From Allium sativum (lineage: Eukaryota; Streptophyta; Magnoliopsida; Asparagales; Amaryllidaceae), in contig CM060912.1 in NCBI GenBank assembly GCA_030737875.1, positions 884,701,199 through 884,765,198 on the forward strand: a stretch of DNA of 64,000 nt, written 5' to 3'. The notes beneath the pieces were generated by a model. That model was not told the origin of the DNA, made no database searches, and saw nothing but the letters and a program-made list of their open reading frames with translations. Every line of letters starts with the position of its first letter. The stretch's first letter is position 1. Below, one piece after another: positions 22,061 through 32,002 of this stretch. A program made the translations under genes and the position numbers.

Positions 22061-23343
22061 AGTGATACCCCTGACGGACCCGATGCCAAAGTCTCGCTCG
22101 ACGGAATAACCTCCCTGATTTCAGTAGAGACATTTTCCCCTTAGGACGTAGGGAAGTATCTTTGAGGATCCGTGTCTTTGAAATAAAACTACTCAGACGG
22201 TAGTGGCAGATCATTTAAACATTTGAAAGGGCCATTAGTTCTAACAGATCTAGCATTTTGAGCTAGAGACTAAGGTTGGTGAGTATGCTCTAATGCAGAT
22301 CTCTAGGCCACGTCTTTTTCAACGACGGGAGGCAGGCTATTCTTGTCTTTTTCTTTCTTGGGTATGATCGCTTGATTGGTGCTAACATTTATTGCTCGGT
22401 GACACCCTCGACTCGGACTTCACCATGGGGTTCGTCGACAAAAGATCCCCCGAATAGGGGAATGACTATTGGGGTTGTTGTGCCTCTGTCCTTGACTGGT
22501 CACCATCCAAACCAGTGCTTCTATTGGTGCTCAGAAAGTTGAATCGATGCATCTTTTTATCATTTATGCAACTTCACACTCATCTCAGATCCTTAAGGAC
22601 GACTCAAAATGTGGCTAACTTTGATGTAAACACTCTATCGGTAGGCCTATCCATCGTATCTGCCAAACAAAACATGATGTTTTAGACAAAGTAAAATCTA
22701 AATTAGAAGCAAGCAACTTTTGAAAACAATTACTGCCTTCAAGCTACTGCTTGGCAAAGCCTTTGGATGTGGAACGTAAAACCAATCTGATTTTATTCTA
22801 CTCATTTTACTCCACCCGTCCACTATAATTCGGCTATTCGTTGTCACTTTAAACTAAGTGAATGATAGATTTCCTTTGTGGCTTTTGAAGTTAAGAAAAA
22901 ACCAGACATCATCGATGGTAGGCTCTTGATGGAGATACTCGGATTATATAATATAATGAGCATAAGATAAGTGTAAGCTATTAGGTGCAACTGCATTGGT
23001 GCTAAGCTCATCTAAGAAAGAATGGTCCTAATGAATGGACTAAATGTAGAGGCGCAACCAATAGTGCACATGTGGCAGAAATAAATGATCTATTCTTCTC
23101 AGGTATTGTGTGGTAATTGAATAACAATGGCACCTAAACCTAATCGAATGCGATTCTATGTTTGGCACATAGTCCCTTCTGTTTAGGCTTGTCCATCATT
23201 GAGGGCCAAGAGTCGATGGGATCATTGAAAACGATAGTTTCTGAATGAGTATCTATAATAGGAGAGAATATTATGATATCAGTTCCATCCTCAACTACAA
23301 TCCGCCTTTCCACCGAAGTGACTGCTAATGACTCATCCTGCAT
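22061..23343 (-). pseudogene. possible N-terminal part of the T1 antisense ORF (decayed)
   Basis: A 67-codon open stretch starting at 23343 begins MQDESLAVTSVERRIVVEDG and continues with IDTHSETIVFNDPIDSWPSM. Further left, short open pieces such as NQAIIPKKEKDKNSLPPVVEKD (minus strand, near 22390-22320) are separated by stops. It lies upstream of, and in the same orientation as, the coiled-coil part, so it may be the same gene. I recognise no domain. Confidence 0.35.
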
Positions 23344-23853
23344 TTAAATTCCATAATGAGATTCATTGTTGTCTGACTTGGTAGCAAAGATGGACCTTAT
23401 GTCTGGATCCTTATAAGTTACATCCCTTCTAGCTCCAACCTTAGATGATGTTGTGGAATACGTTTAACTCATGATTACTGTACTACCCAAGAGTCCTCTC
23501 CAGTTAGAGTGATTCACCTGTACCTTCATGCGTAGACTAGTGCGATGTGTGTAATGTGATGTAAAGAAATGTGCATAAAAAGAAATAGAATATTCAAGAT
23601 ATATATATCAAATGATGACTCGATCGATCGTTGTTCCCAACCTTCTAATTAAGTCTTGATCGAGAGCAATCGTAGACAAGACTTTCACCTGATGCTTTAT
23701 TTTTTGGGCAGTTCATGTTTATATACTCTAATCCTAATTGTCCAGATGACCAAATATGCTTTATTCCTTACTGTCCAATTGTTTAGTTTGTACACAAAGG
23801 TGCATCATCGTGTCGAGCGAATCGACAAGCCTAGAATTCACTCACGACAAAAC
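23344..23853. other. spacer between the antisense ORF and the MITE
   Basis: No gene is recognised. It contains a short (AT)n at 23600 and the palindromic CGATCGATCG at 23621. In T1 terms this would be the antisense promoter and the region leading to the missing PPT and 3' LTR. Confidence 0.3.
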
Positions 23854-23856
23854 TAA

Positions 23857-24157
23857 GGGTGCGTTTGTTTTTCTCAGTTTGTTCTGAATCTGACTTCTGA
23901 TTAATTAATCAGAACTTTGTATGTTGTTTGTTTTTTTGTTAATGTTCTGAATAAATTAAGCATTCAGATCTTTTCATTCAGAACTTTTTTATTTCTTATT
24001 TCTAGTTCTGAATGCTGAATATATTAATTTTGTTCTGAATGCTTAAATTGAACAAACAATTATGTGATTATTCAGAATTCAGCAATCAGATTTCAGCAAC
24101 CAGACATAAGAATTCAGCAATCAGAATTCAGATCTTACATTTTAAACAAACAAAGCC
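23857..24157. mobile_element. MITE of about 301 bp, probably Tourist/PIF-like
   Basis: The ends are GGGTGCGTTTGTTT and AAACAAACAAAGCC, inverted over most of 14 bp and flanked by TAA on both sides (23854-23856 and 24158-24160). The interior is a loose inverted repeat of TTCTGAAT and ATTCAGAA words, so the single strand could fold along most of its length. It has no coding capacity. TAA duplications fit PIF/Harbinger-type transposases. A hAT origin with other borders is less likely. Confidence 0.7.
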
Positions 24158-24160
24158 TAA

Positions 24161-24869
24161 AATTGCCAAACATCGTTTCGGCCAACTCAGATCAGCTGTA
24201 CTCAGATTGGCTAGATCTGGTCGACTTCCACTTTGTCAACCCAAAGTCATGCCGAATCGACGACTTCACCACTACCTTAGTTCTTCTTCTTTTATCTCTC
24301 CTACTTTTTTCTCCAATTCGCTCCATCCACGTCATCGCCTCTTTTTACATGCCTATCCGACCATGACCAAATTCCTCTCCCTTTCCTTTCTGCAACAACC
24401 CATTCCTTAATCCACTCGATGCCTAGCTACAGTTACACATTTCTTGGCCTCCCTGACCAGCCTCTAACTTCGTTGACTCCATGACCACATAGATGAAACC
24501 CCTTGGTGAAGAACCTAATTACTAATTTCAATTCCATTGATAACATATGAACCAAGTAAAAATCAACACCTACAGAAGTTATATTAGGTCAGGGATTATC
24601 AAATGAGGATGATCGATGGTGGCTCAACGGAACTTACGAAGTTCGTGGCCAGGATCAGAGAGGAGCGCGGTCTAAAAGTAGTAAAAAGGGGCCTCGGTAT
24701 GAAATCAGAATGAAAGGAGAAGTGGAAGAATGAGGTGATCCGCGTATATATGGTGAAAGGAGAAAAATATCTGTCTTCTCCTCAAAGAGAGACTATAATA
24801 ATCATCCGGAAATGGGCCTAAAGTCTGACCTAGAAAAGCCCCATCGGAACTTAGAGCCACTCTAAACAG
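24161..24869. other. unassigned spacer, 0.7 kb
   Basis: No gene or repeat family was recognised. It is C/T-rich on the plus strand at 24260-24420 and purine-rich at 24640-24800. Open frames crossing the MITE border (24039-24410 and 24064-24366) are chance frames. It may be ancestral host DNA or the edge of E2's LTR. Confidence 0.3.
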
Positions 24870-25197
24870 ATCATTGTTTCCTATAAGGAATTACAAAAAC
24901 AGATATACTGAGCAGTCTAAGCGAAAATCAAAATCTCACACAGCGGAAGGGATAAAATATAATAGCACAAAATAGATGTACCATTAATAAAAATCATAAA
25001 TTCTAATACAATAAGTCTTACACAGATGATAACAGGTATATCATTCATTATCATAAGTATATAACAACAACAATAATAAGGCTACTGCCATAATAACTAA
25101 ATCTTTGAGAGGCTTTTCCTCTAAGCAATCGTTCATCGTCTTTAATCAACAATCTCACTTACTAACCTGTTAATGTTAAGAGAAGGGAGGTCAGAAC
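24870..25197 (-). repeat. E2 3' LTR, R-U5 piece
   Basis: CACACAGCGGAAGGGATAAAA near 24942 corresponds to the CAGCGGAA motif close to the U5 side of the LTRs of E3 (50927) and E4 (63399). GGGAGGTCAGAAC at 25185 matches GGGGGTCAGAACATAAG in E3. The true LTR end near 24.87 kb was not fixed. Confidence 0.55.
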
Positions 25198-25966
25198 TAT
25201 TGGAGAATGGAGTTTTGATGGCAACAACCTTATTTCAATATTAATTGATTATAAAATATATACTAAAACCTTTATCTAGAATATATATACATACATATAT
25301 AGGATTTGTATACAGGAATTAATTTTGAAGACTGTACGGTTTAAGAGCTTTTAGAGATTCAGAATTCAGAGTAGATTCAAGACTCATGAGTAATCAAGAT
25401 TTCAAAAGTTCAAGATAAATATAGTAATAGAGTATAGTTTCTGTAAGACTCTGAATATTGCTCCAGGTTCGAACTATATTTTTCAAATACTCTCTTTTCA
25501 AATTCAGAACTGTTTTTAAATTGATTTTAAACTTCTCTCAAAATAATTTTTGATCTTCCAAGAAATTCAAACTTATGATTTCAAATATGTTTCCTACTTT
25601 ATAATTATTCTTATTTTTATAGTTTTATTAAATATATTTTACTAAATTTATGTTTGATTATAATATTCTTATTTAAACTCTAAGTTTTCATATAACCTTT
25701 TTTGTTTATATATAAATTATAAATTTCTCTTTATAAATTCCTATATATATGTTTATAATTATATTATATATAGTTTTATATCACTAATATATATACATAT
25801 ATATATATATATATAAAATTTTTAATCATATGTTTAAATAATATTTTCTTATGTTTTTATACTTGAAAAATAATGTTTTAGCAACTAGTATCATTTCAGG
25901 AATTTTTAGAAATTAAATATTGTTTTAATACTTTAAAAATGGTTCAAAGATCATAAAAATGATGGA

Positions 25967-26000
25967 TATGTCGACATACATTCATGGCTATGTCGACATA
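25967..26000 (+). promoter_or_regulatory. two TATGTCGACATA palindromes upstream of a TATA box
   Basis: Perfect 12-bp palindromes lie at 25967-25978 and 25989-26000, 22 bp apart from start to start and about 85-115 bp upstream of TATAAATA at 26083-26090. Confidence 0.55.
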
Positions 26001-26082
26001 TAACTATCAGAAATCTAAATTTGAAAGGAAGTGTCTTTTCACTATGTGTGACGGTTCAGAAACGTTACAACCTTTCAAATGT

Positions 26083-26090
26083 TATAAATA
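26083..26090 (+). promoter_or_regulatory. TATA box of the solo copia LTR
   Basis: TATAAATA followed by GGGGC is a consensus plant TATA box, placed about 90 bp downstream of the paired palindromes. Confidence 0.6.
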
Positions 26091-26318
26091 GGGGCTAATT
26101 TCGAGTTTTACTATCACTCTTCTTCTCCATTTTCATCTCCTTTCATTACAACATTATTCTTTCTCATTTTTATGATTTCTACACCTATACTCTACCGAAT
26201 TAAATTTTGTTTTCATTAAACTTCTTCTCTCTACACTCTCTACTCATTACTCTCTGAATTTAGTGCTACTGAAGAGTTATAGGGATTTTGTAATTTTTTG
26301 GGTTGTGTAAGTAATCGA

Positions 26319-26445
26319 TGGTATCCCTTTTAGCCATAAAATAAAGGATAGAAAATCTGTGGTATCCCTTGTAGCCATGAAATCATGGAGGTTGGAATCG
26401 GTGGTATCCCTTGTAGCCGTGAAATCAAGGAGGTTATAATTGGAT
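26319..26445 (+). repeat. 41-bp tandem repeat, three copies
   Basis: TGGTATCCCTTGTAGCC-like units start at 26319, 26360 and 26402, each followed by (A/G)TGAAATCA.GGAGGTT. They lie in the presumed transcribed part of the solo LTR. Confidence 0.75.
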
Positions 26446-26728
26446 ATTGATATAGTAATAAAACTTTACACAATCCAGCATTGTCCAGGATTGAACGTAG
26501 GAGCAATCCGAACCAGTATAAAATCCAGTGTGTTCTTTCCTTTTCAGCACTTTATTTTTGTTTATCTTTGTGTTTGTATTTGATTCTATGTATGTGATTG
26601 TTTCCGTGGTGATTGATTCATATAGTATATGACACAAGTTTTATATTTTGTTTAAATTCTTAAAAACACTATTTACCCCCTATCTAGTGTTTGTTTTGCC
26701 TTAACAATCCATTCTGCATTCCATAACA

Positions 26729-26865
26729 AGAACATAAAGTTCTAGTGAATGAAATACATATAAGTTTAGGAATAACTATTTCCTATATTTGGTAGTATAA
26801 ACTCTTCATGTTATGTCTATGCAATAAACATACATTAAATCAAACATATGCGGTGGACATCCTAA
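26729..26865 (-). repeat. E2 3' LTR piece between the copia LTR and CACTA
   Basis: After AGAAC it continues ATAAAGTTCTAGTGAATG, matching AACATAAGTTCTATGTGAGTG in E3. It ends GGTGGACATCC and TAA at the CACTA border. The same GGTGGACATCC word recurs at 34468 in the next LTR piece. Confidence 0.65.
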
Positions 26866-26878
26866 CACTACAAGAAAA
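26866..26878 (+). repeat. CACTA left terminal inverted repeat
   Basis: CACTACAAGAAAA directly follows the TAA duplication. Confidence 0.88.
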
Positions 26879-27135
26879 CACTGATTTAGCATCATATACT
26901 TAGAAGTGGAAATTTCCATAGCTAATTTCCAACGGATTTCCATATGACCTGCAGGGGATAGTTTTTTTTTTTGTTTCTTCAACTTTTTTCGTTTATTTAT
27001 TACCGTCATCTTTTGTCATCCCTCACTAAGCCATTGCAAATTGCGCTAATTGTCGATAGAAAATTTCTACCGCTATTTTCCGCTGCAAATCCAAGTAGAA
27101 TACCGACGAAAATTTATCAAAACTATTTTGCAGTA

Positions 27136-27915
27136 GAATTCCAACAGATTTGCAAGAGATGAAAATATCAGTTCAAAATTATTTAATAATTAATATTAAA
27201 ATTTAAACTTATGAAATGATATCTAGTATTCAATAATTAATCTTAAATAATTGTATTTAATAATTACGGTTGACAATTATAGTTGATAATTATATTTTAT
27301 AATTATAGTTGATAATTATATTTTATATTTTGAAAATTTTAAAAAATTTGAAATCATCTTGAATAAATTTGAATTAAATCATAAAGTTTATAAAAGCAGT
27401 TATTGTTTGATATTAAATATAAAAAAATTAAACTTTAAAATATAGAAAATTTTCATGTAATATTTTAATTTAAATTATATAATTAATAATCAATAATAAG
27501 TAAATAAATATTTGTTAATTAATAATTTGTGAATAATTCACTATTAAATACTAGTAATTAATAATTGATAATAATTTTTTTAATAAATAATAATTAATTA
27601 AATACTAATTAAAAATTATAAAATAATACTAAATAATAGCAGTAATAAATTTAAAAAAATAAACAGAAGAATATGATTCATCCACTTTGTCTATAAATGA
27701 ATATTATTTGTATAATACTATTTATATCATCATATTTTTAATTTCTTAACTTTTTATAGGCTTATGTACTATAATGGTTTTATATCCATTTAAGGTTATT
27801 ATTTTAAATTTTTAATTATATGAAGTGTAAATAAATATTCGTTCGCATTCGAAAATTAAGTGAATATGAATATTCGATATTTGAATATGAATAAAGATAT
27901 AGATAAGGGTATGGA
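27136..27915. other. very AT-rich CACTA interior, no gene
   Basis: Dominated by AATTAATAAT-type words and TAATTATAGTTGATAATTA repeats near 27260-27320. There is no coding signal. Confidence 0.5.
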
Positions 27916-27931
27916 ACAATTTGTGTATCCA

Positions 27932-29720
27932 GCAAATTATCCGGCAAGGCGACCCCTTATCAGCGTACCTCTTTATCATTATTATGGAACCGTTGACTCA
28001 AATGTTGAATGCGAAAATCGAACAAGGTCTCTTTAAACTTCACCCCGATTGTGTAGAGCCAAGAATTTCATCGCTAATATTTGCGGATGATGTTTATACT
28101 GTACAGTCTATTTTTGATACTCTTGATAGCTTCTACACCATGACCGGGCTTCGTGTGAACCATCAAAAATCTGATATGATGATAGCTGGGATTACGAGCA
28201 TTCAAGTAAATGACATAAGTACAATCACTGGTCTGCAAAGTAGTAACGACACCATGACATATCTTGGGCTCCCACTCTGCACAACAAAGATTACGACTAC
28301 ACAGTGTTTGCCGCTATATACAAGAATTACCGCTCGTATGACATATTGGATGAGTAGGATGTTGAGTCAAGCGAGAAGGCTAACTTTTATTAAATCTGTA
28401 GTATTCTCTATGAAGGTATACTAGGAGAGAACTTTTCTTCTGCCAACAAAGCTGCTAAATATGGTGTGTTTAGCTTTAAGGAATATTTTTTTTGGAAAGG
28501 AACCCTTGGAGGTAAATATCAAGCTCCTAAATCCCTTAATACGCTGGAGAAACCAATATGTTATGTTGGTCTAGGCATTTTGAACATGGTTAACTGGAAT
28601 AAAGTGGCTCTTGTCAAGTACATTGATAATTTCCTCAGCAATAACAATAGTCTTTGGATTAAGTGGTCGAGTTCACATGTTGTAAAGTCCAGGAATTTCT
28701 GGATAATGTAACCATCGCAAAAGCCAAGTTGTACGTGGAGGAGTATTTTTAAGCTAAGAAATTATCTTCTACCATTTTTCTCATACAAAGTTAACCGTGA
28801 TACGGATGTGAAGCTCTGGTCGGATCCTTGGCTAAAAAACGGACCGATCTTATGTATGGAGTTGAATGACATTGTAATTGAGGTATCTAGTCTATCCAGA
28901 GATGCAACAATTTGACAATATATCAATAACAATGTTATATCCCTTCCATTTTCCTCAATTCCATGTATTAATCACTATTGCAGAGAGGCTTGGCAACTTG
29001 CAGTTGGATCTGAAGCGCACTAGGTTACACAATGGTTTAAGGAAAAAGTTAACTTTCTGAATAAAAGAATGTATCACAGTATATCGGGTATTGAAGGCTT
29101 GTTGAAGTGTAAGTGGTATAAGGAAGTATGGTGCAGGGACAATAGTGCAAGGGAGAACTTACTGCTATGGAAGGTATTGAATAATGCATTAATGACTAAA
29201 GATAAATTGCTATATCATGGGATGCAAATTGAGTCGCGATGCGTTATGTGTGGTTCAAATCAAGAAATTGTGCTCATCTTTTCTTCGAGTGTACCGTCAC
29301 ACATGAAATATGGAATGAACTAAAGAAAATTGTGGTGGTGACTCCTGCTAGCAATAATAGTGATGTTGAATGGAAGAATTTGGTGATAATGACTAGTAGA
29401 AAAAGGAGCAGGGGAAGAGTATTATGCTATATGCTCAAGAAATTCATAACTTCTATATGGCATGAGAGGAATTGTAGGATATTCAACCTAGCAGATGTAA
29501 AAAGTGATAAATAGGTAAGAGTTGGAACAAAAGCTAATGTACGGAATGGCTTGAGTTTACTAACCTTCACATTCAATCCACGGATTTTAGTACAGCTGCC
29601 ATAAGATAAAGTATATATGTGTTTCATTGTCTTCTAGTGTTAGTGTTCTCTTTTTCTCCAGTACATTAAAAAAGTGGTAGAAGTCCACTAAACCCCGTCG
29701 GCCTTGCAAAAAAAAAAAAA
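27932..29720 (+). mobile_element. 5'-truncated L1-type LINE inserted in CACTA
   Basis: A 1.8-kb insertion ends in a poly(A) tail of about 14 A (29708-29721). It is flanked by a 16-bp duplication, ACAATTTGTGTATCCA, at 27916-27931 and 29721-29736. The sequence before the tail (CCCCGTCGGCCTTGC) is typical of plant L1 3' ends. The 5' end lies inside the RT, so most of the element was lost at insertion by the usual target-primed truncation. Confidence 0.9.
27940..29514 (+). pseudogene. LINE ORF2 C-terminal part: RT and zinc-binding domain (decayed)
   Basis: The RT reads RQGDPLSAYLFIIIMEPLTQ near the start, then SSLIFADDVYTV (the FADD catalytic box near 28071) and GLRVNHQKSDMM, with TYLGLPL near 28258. 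After stops and shifts comes KYQAPKSLNTLEKPICYVGLGILN (28520-28590, the usual KSLGGLGI region). At 29100-29330 the zf-RVT-like end has KWYKEVWCRD, LLWKVLNNALMTKDKLLYHGM and CVMCG..EI..LFFECTV. The upstream endonuclease is absent through 5' truncation. Confidence 0.85.
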
Positions 29721-29989
29721 ACAATTTGTGTATCCAAAATTATCTCTTGAAAGTCTAGATTTAAGCCTTTGTTGGTTGTTTAATATAATAAATTGTCTTT
29801 TTAGTTATAAGTAATAATTAATTTAAAAATGAATAAAAGTCGTATCCTGCTAGCATACTGAAATTTTCAATTCCCTCCGCAGACCCGCTTTTCATACGAT
29901 CTGAAAATTTCGTTTCCCTCCACAGCCCACTTTTAATATGTTCTGAAATTGTCCTGTTCTTCTAAATGAACAATCCAGGGAATTCAATT

Positions 29990-30290
29990 AAACTCACGTG
30001 ACCCAACTCCAAAGCGAAACCCTAAATCTCGATATCCTCAATTGCTGCCTCATTAAAAAAAACCGCTAACTGAAATTTTCGATCTTCACCGTGTCTGATA
30101 TTTCCAAGTCGTCCTGCTTTGTCATCATGGTAAGTCGGTTGTGGTCTAGTTTGTTTTCAGTATGGCTGAGAGAAACTTTTGTATGGTGGAGGTGGAGGCC
30201 TTTGCTGGATAGAAACACTACAAATGTGATGACAAAATCCGCTGGAGTGAGCAGTGGTCACGAGAAATCGCAAGCAACAACTTAGGTCCA
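29990..30290 (+). other. host-like 5' leader and short ORF in CACTA
   Basis: AAACCCTAAATCTCGATATCC at 30017 resembles the 5' untranslated region of many plant genes. A 64-codon frame follows at 30091-30285 ending SAGVSSGHEKSQATT. It precedes the CDPK-like blocks and could be the displaced start of the same captured gene, but I see no CDPK N-terminal signature (no myristoylation MG start). Confidence 0.35.
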
Positions 30291-30549
30291 GAGAGGTGAA
30301 AAGTTACATGGAACACCGCGTGAAGAAGTAGAAAAGATTAATAGTGGACAATAAAAACTAGTGTAGCTGATGGGAAAAAAAGGCACTCAGTTCTGAGGCA
30401 ACAAAGAACAAAAATGGATGAGATATGAGGCAAGAAATAGGTACGTGATCATCACAAACGCCTTTCAAGATTGACATGTGGTCTCCAAATCCAATATTTC
30501 AGTACCTTTTTTTTTTCAAATTTGCTAAAAAAAGGAAAATAAGCTTAAA

Positions 30550-31640
30550 GCTATTAAGTCCAGTCCAATTGTTGCATTACACCGAGAAGCCTGAAAATTT
30601 TGCAAGTGATCTCATTAACCGTGGGCAGTGGAAAGATAGAGTTTCAGCAAATTTGGAATAAAAATGGAGATTCCACTTATTTAGTATCATCAAAAGTTCG
30701 CTTTCTAGTTAATTTGATTTTGAAATACAGGTAATTCTATTAGATTGCTGATTTAGCAAAGCAAGAACTCAACGCTTCCTTTAATGTTTTATCAAGTCCC
30801 TCTAACTCAATGTTTAACATATATGTGGAAGAAACTTGATCATATTATCTCAAATATTACTGATTGCGGTTTTTATTTTGTTTATATTTTTCTCCAACAT
30901 TTGTTAATTGTGACCTTTTGCTTTTAGGACTGCACATAATCTAAGATGTATTATATTTGTTGAAAGAGTTATTATTGCAATGGTGCTTAAATTACTCTTG
31001 CATGAGATTGAAGACCTCCAAATGTTAGGCATATAATACATGGTTGGTAGTAACTCCAGTTTGAAATCGCAAATAAGGAAGGAGCAGTTTTCAATTTTTA
31101 GCGCATTTCAAGGTGGCAAGGTTATTTATTTCGTTAATATTTAACCCTTTGAAATTATATATATCTAAATAATATTATAATATTTGTTCAAGTGAAAATC
31201 ATTACTGCCACCCAAATCCTGGAAGAAGGGTTAGATGTACAGAGCTGCAACGTGGATGGTTGTATCTTATCTATGGTCGAAAAATAGTTCTTTGGTACAT
31301 ATGGCCATGGGATTCCCTGTTTACAGGTTTGTAGATCTTACTCATGTATTTTAATTACTACATATCATCAAAACATACTTCTATCCGCATAGCGTATATT
31401 CTGATTACGTTTATACTTATGCTCAGTAGTTCTTTCTAGTATTTTAACTAGAAATTTGATCATTCTTTCATATATTTATTGAACAGATTAACGTAAACAC
31501 AGATGGAGATGTTGAATTTTCGGAATTTGTAGCCGCAGCATTGCATGTACATCAGCTTGAACGTTACAGTTTCGTGTTCGCCTTCGGTTTTGGGCTTGCT
31601 TGCCAATTCGTCGTCGTCATCTTCGTAAGCTAGTTGAGTA
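30550..31640 (+). pseudogene. captured calcium-dependent protein kinase (CDPK) fragments
   Basis: Three pieces occur in the order expected for a CDPK. At about 30570, HYTEKPENF resembles the HRDMKPENF catalytic loop. At about 31252-31290, a frame reads LYLIYGRKIVLW, like the YILLCGRRPFW block of subdomain IX. At 31487-31560, just after an intron-like acceptor (TTATTGAACAG), the frame reads INVNTDGDVEFSEFVAAALH followed by VHQLERY, which is a clear CDPK EF-hand of the group IV type. The EF-hand loop retains N, D, D and E ligands. Intervening sequence is intron-like. The first two matches are weaker than the EF-hand. CACTA elements are known to carry host gene fragments. Confidence 0.6.
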
Positions 31641-31946
31641 TGTTACTTAGACTTATTTTGGTGTAAATACGACGTTATGTGGTTTTAGTATGGTTATGGA
31701 TGATATGTGTTTGTATTTGGGATAATGTTAGCACCAACTGAATAGTTTTGTTGTTTATAATTCAGCTTAGTGTATGAATTGATGAAAGATTATGGATGTT
31801 GTGGTTTTTTTGTATGTGATTATGAATGTTCTTTTTGTTCTAAATTAATATTGTTAGCAAATTTATCTTTTTTTAATATGTTATTTATTTCAGTGTTCAC
31901 AGTTGAATGATCTTTGTTGTATATATATATATATGTTGTATGCATA

Positions 31947-31949
<3 letters not shown>

Positions 31950-32000
<51 letters not shown>
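31950..32000. repeat. (TA)n microsatellite
   Basis: About 25 TA units are preceded by a shorter run at 31920-31934. Open frames of repeated YI on the minus strand are artefacts of this repeat. Confidence 0.9.

Positions 32001-32002
<2 letters not shown>

Larger units (their letters stand above)
163..23853 (+). mobile_element. T1: decayed Tat-type Ty3/gypsy retrotransposon, split by E1
   Basis: The order is LTR, PBS, gag, protease, RT, RNase H, additional RNase H, integrase, tandem-repeat arrays and an antisense ORF. The second RNase H between the ordinary RNase H and integrase, and the antisense ORF with tandem repeats after pol, are hallmarks of the plant Tat lineage (Retand and Ogre relatives). 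All frames are broken by stops and shifts. The integrase is interrupted at 6709-6713 by E1, and its C-terminus resumes at 17331. I could not find a 3' LTR, so the right border is a guess set at the MITE. Confidence 0.75.
25198..26728 (+). mobile_element. solo copia-type LTR, 1.53 kb, in E2 LTR
   Basis: It is bounded by the perfect duplication AGAAC (25193-25197 and 26729-26733). It starts TATTGGAG (probably TGTTGGAG originally) and ends CATAACA. A strong TATA box is at 26083, two identical palindromes lie upstream, and a 41-bp triplicate is at 26319. A tail with ACCCCCTATCTAGTG near 26675 is typical of copia LTR ends. No PBS or coding region is present, so it is read as a solo LTR. Assignment to copia rather than Ty3 is by style only. 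Confidence 0.65.

Noticed and set aside
19440..23343. Host gene on the minus strand
   Set aside because: Position after Tat pol and tandem arrays, orientation and coiled-coil type fit the known extra ORF of Tat elements better. The decay also fits a retroelement remnant.
24039..24410. Two overlapping plus-strand ORFs of 123 and 100 codons
   Set aside because: They cross the MITE border, have low-complexity composition and no recognisable domain.
25174..26706. Alternative borders TGTTAAG...CTTAACA for the solo copia LTR
   Set aside because: The flanking five bases (GTTAA and ATCCA) do not match, whereas borders at 25198 and 26728 have a perfect AGAAC duplication and rejoin E2 LTR sequence.
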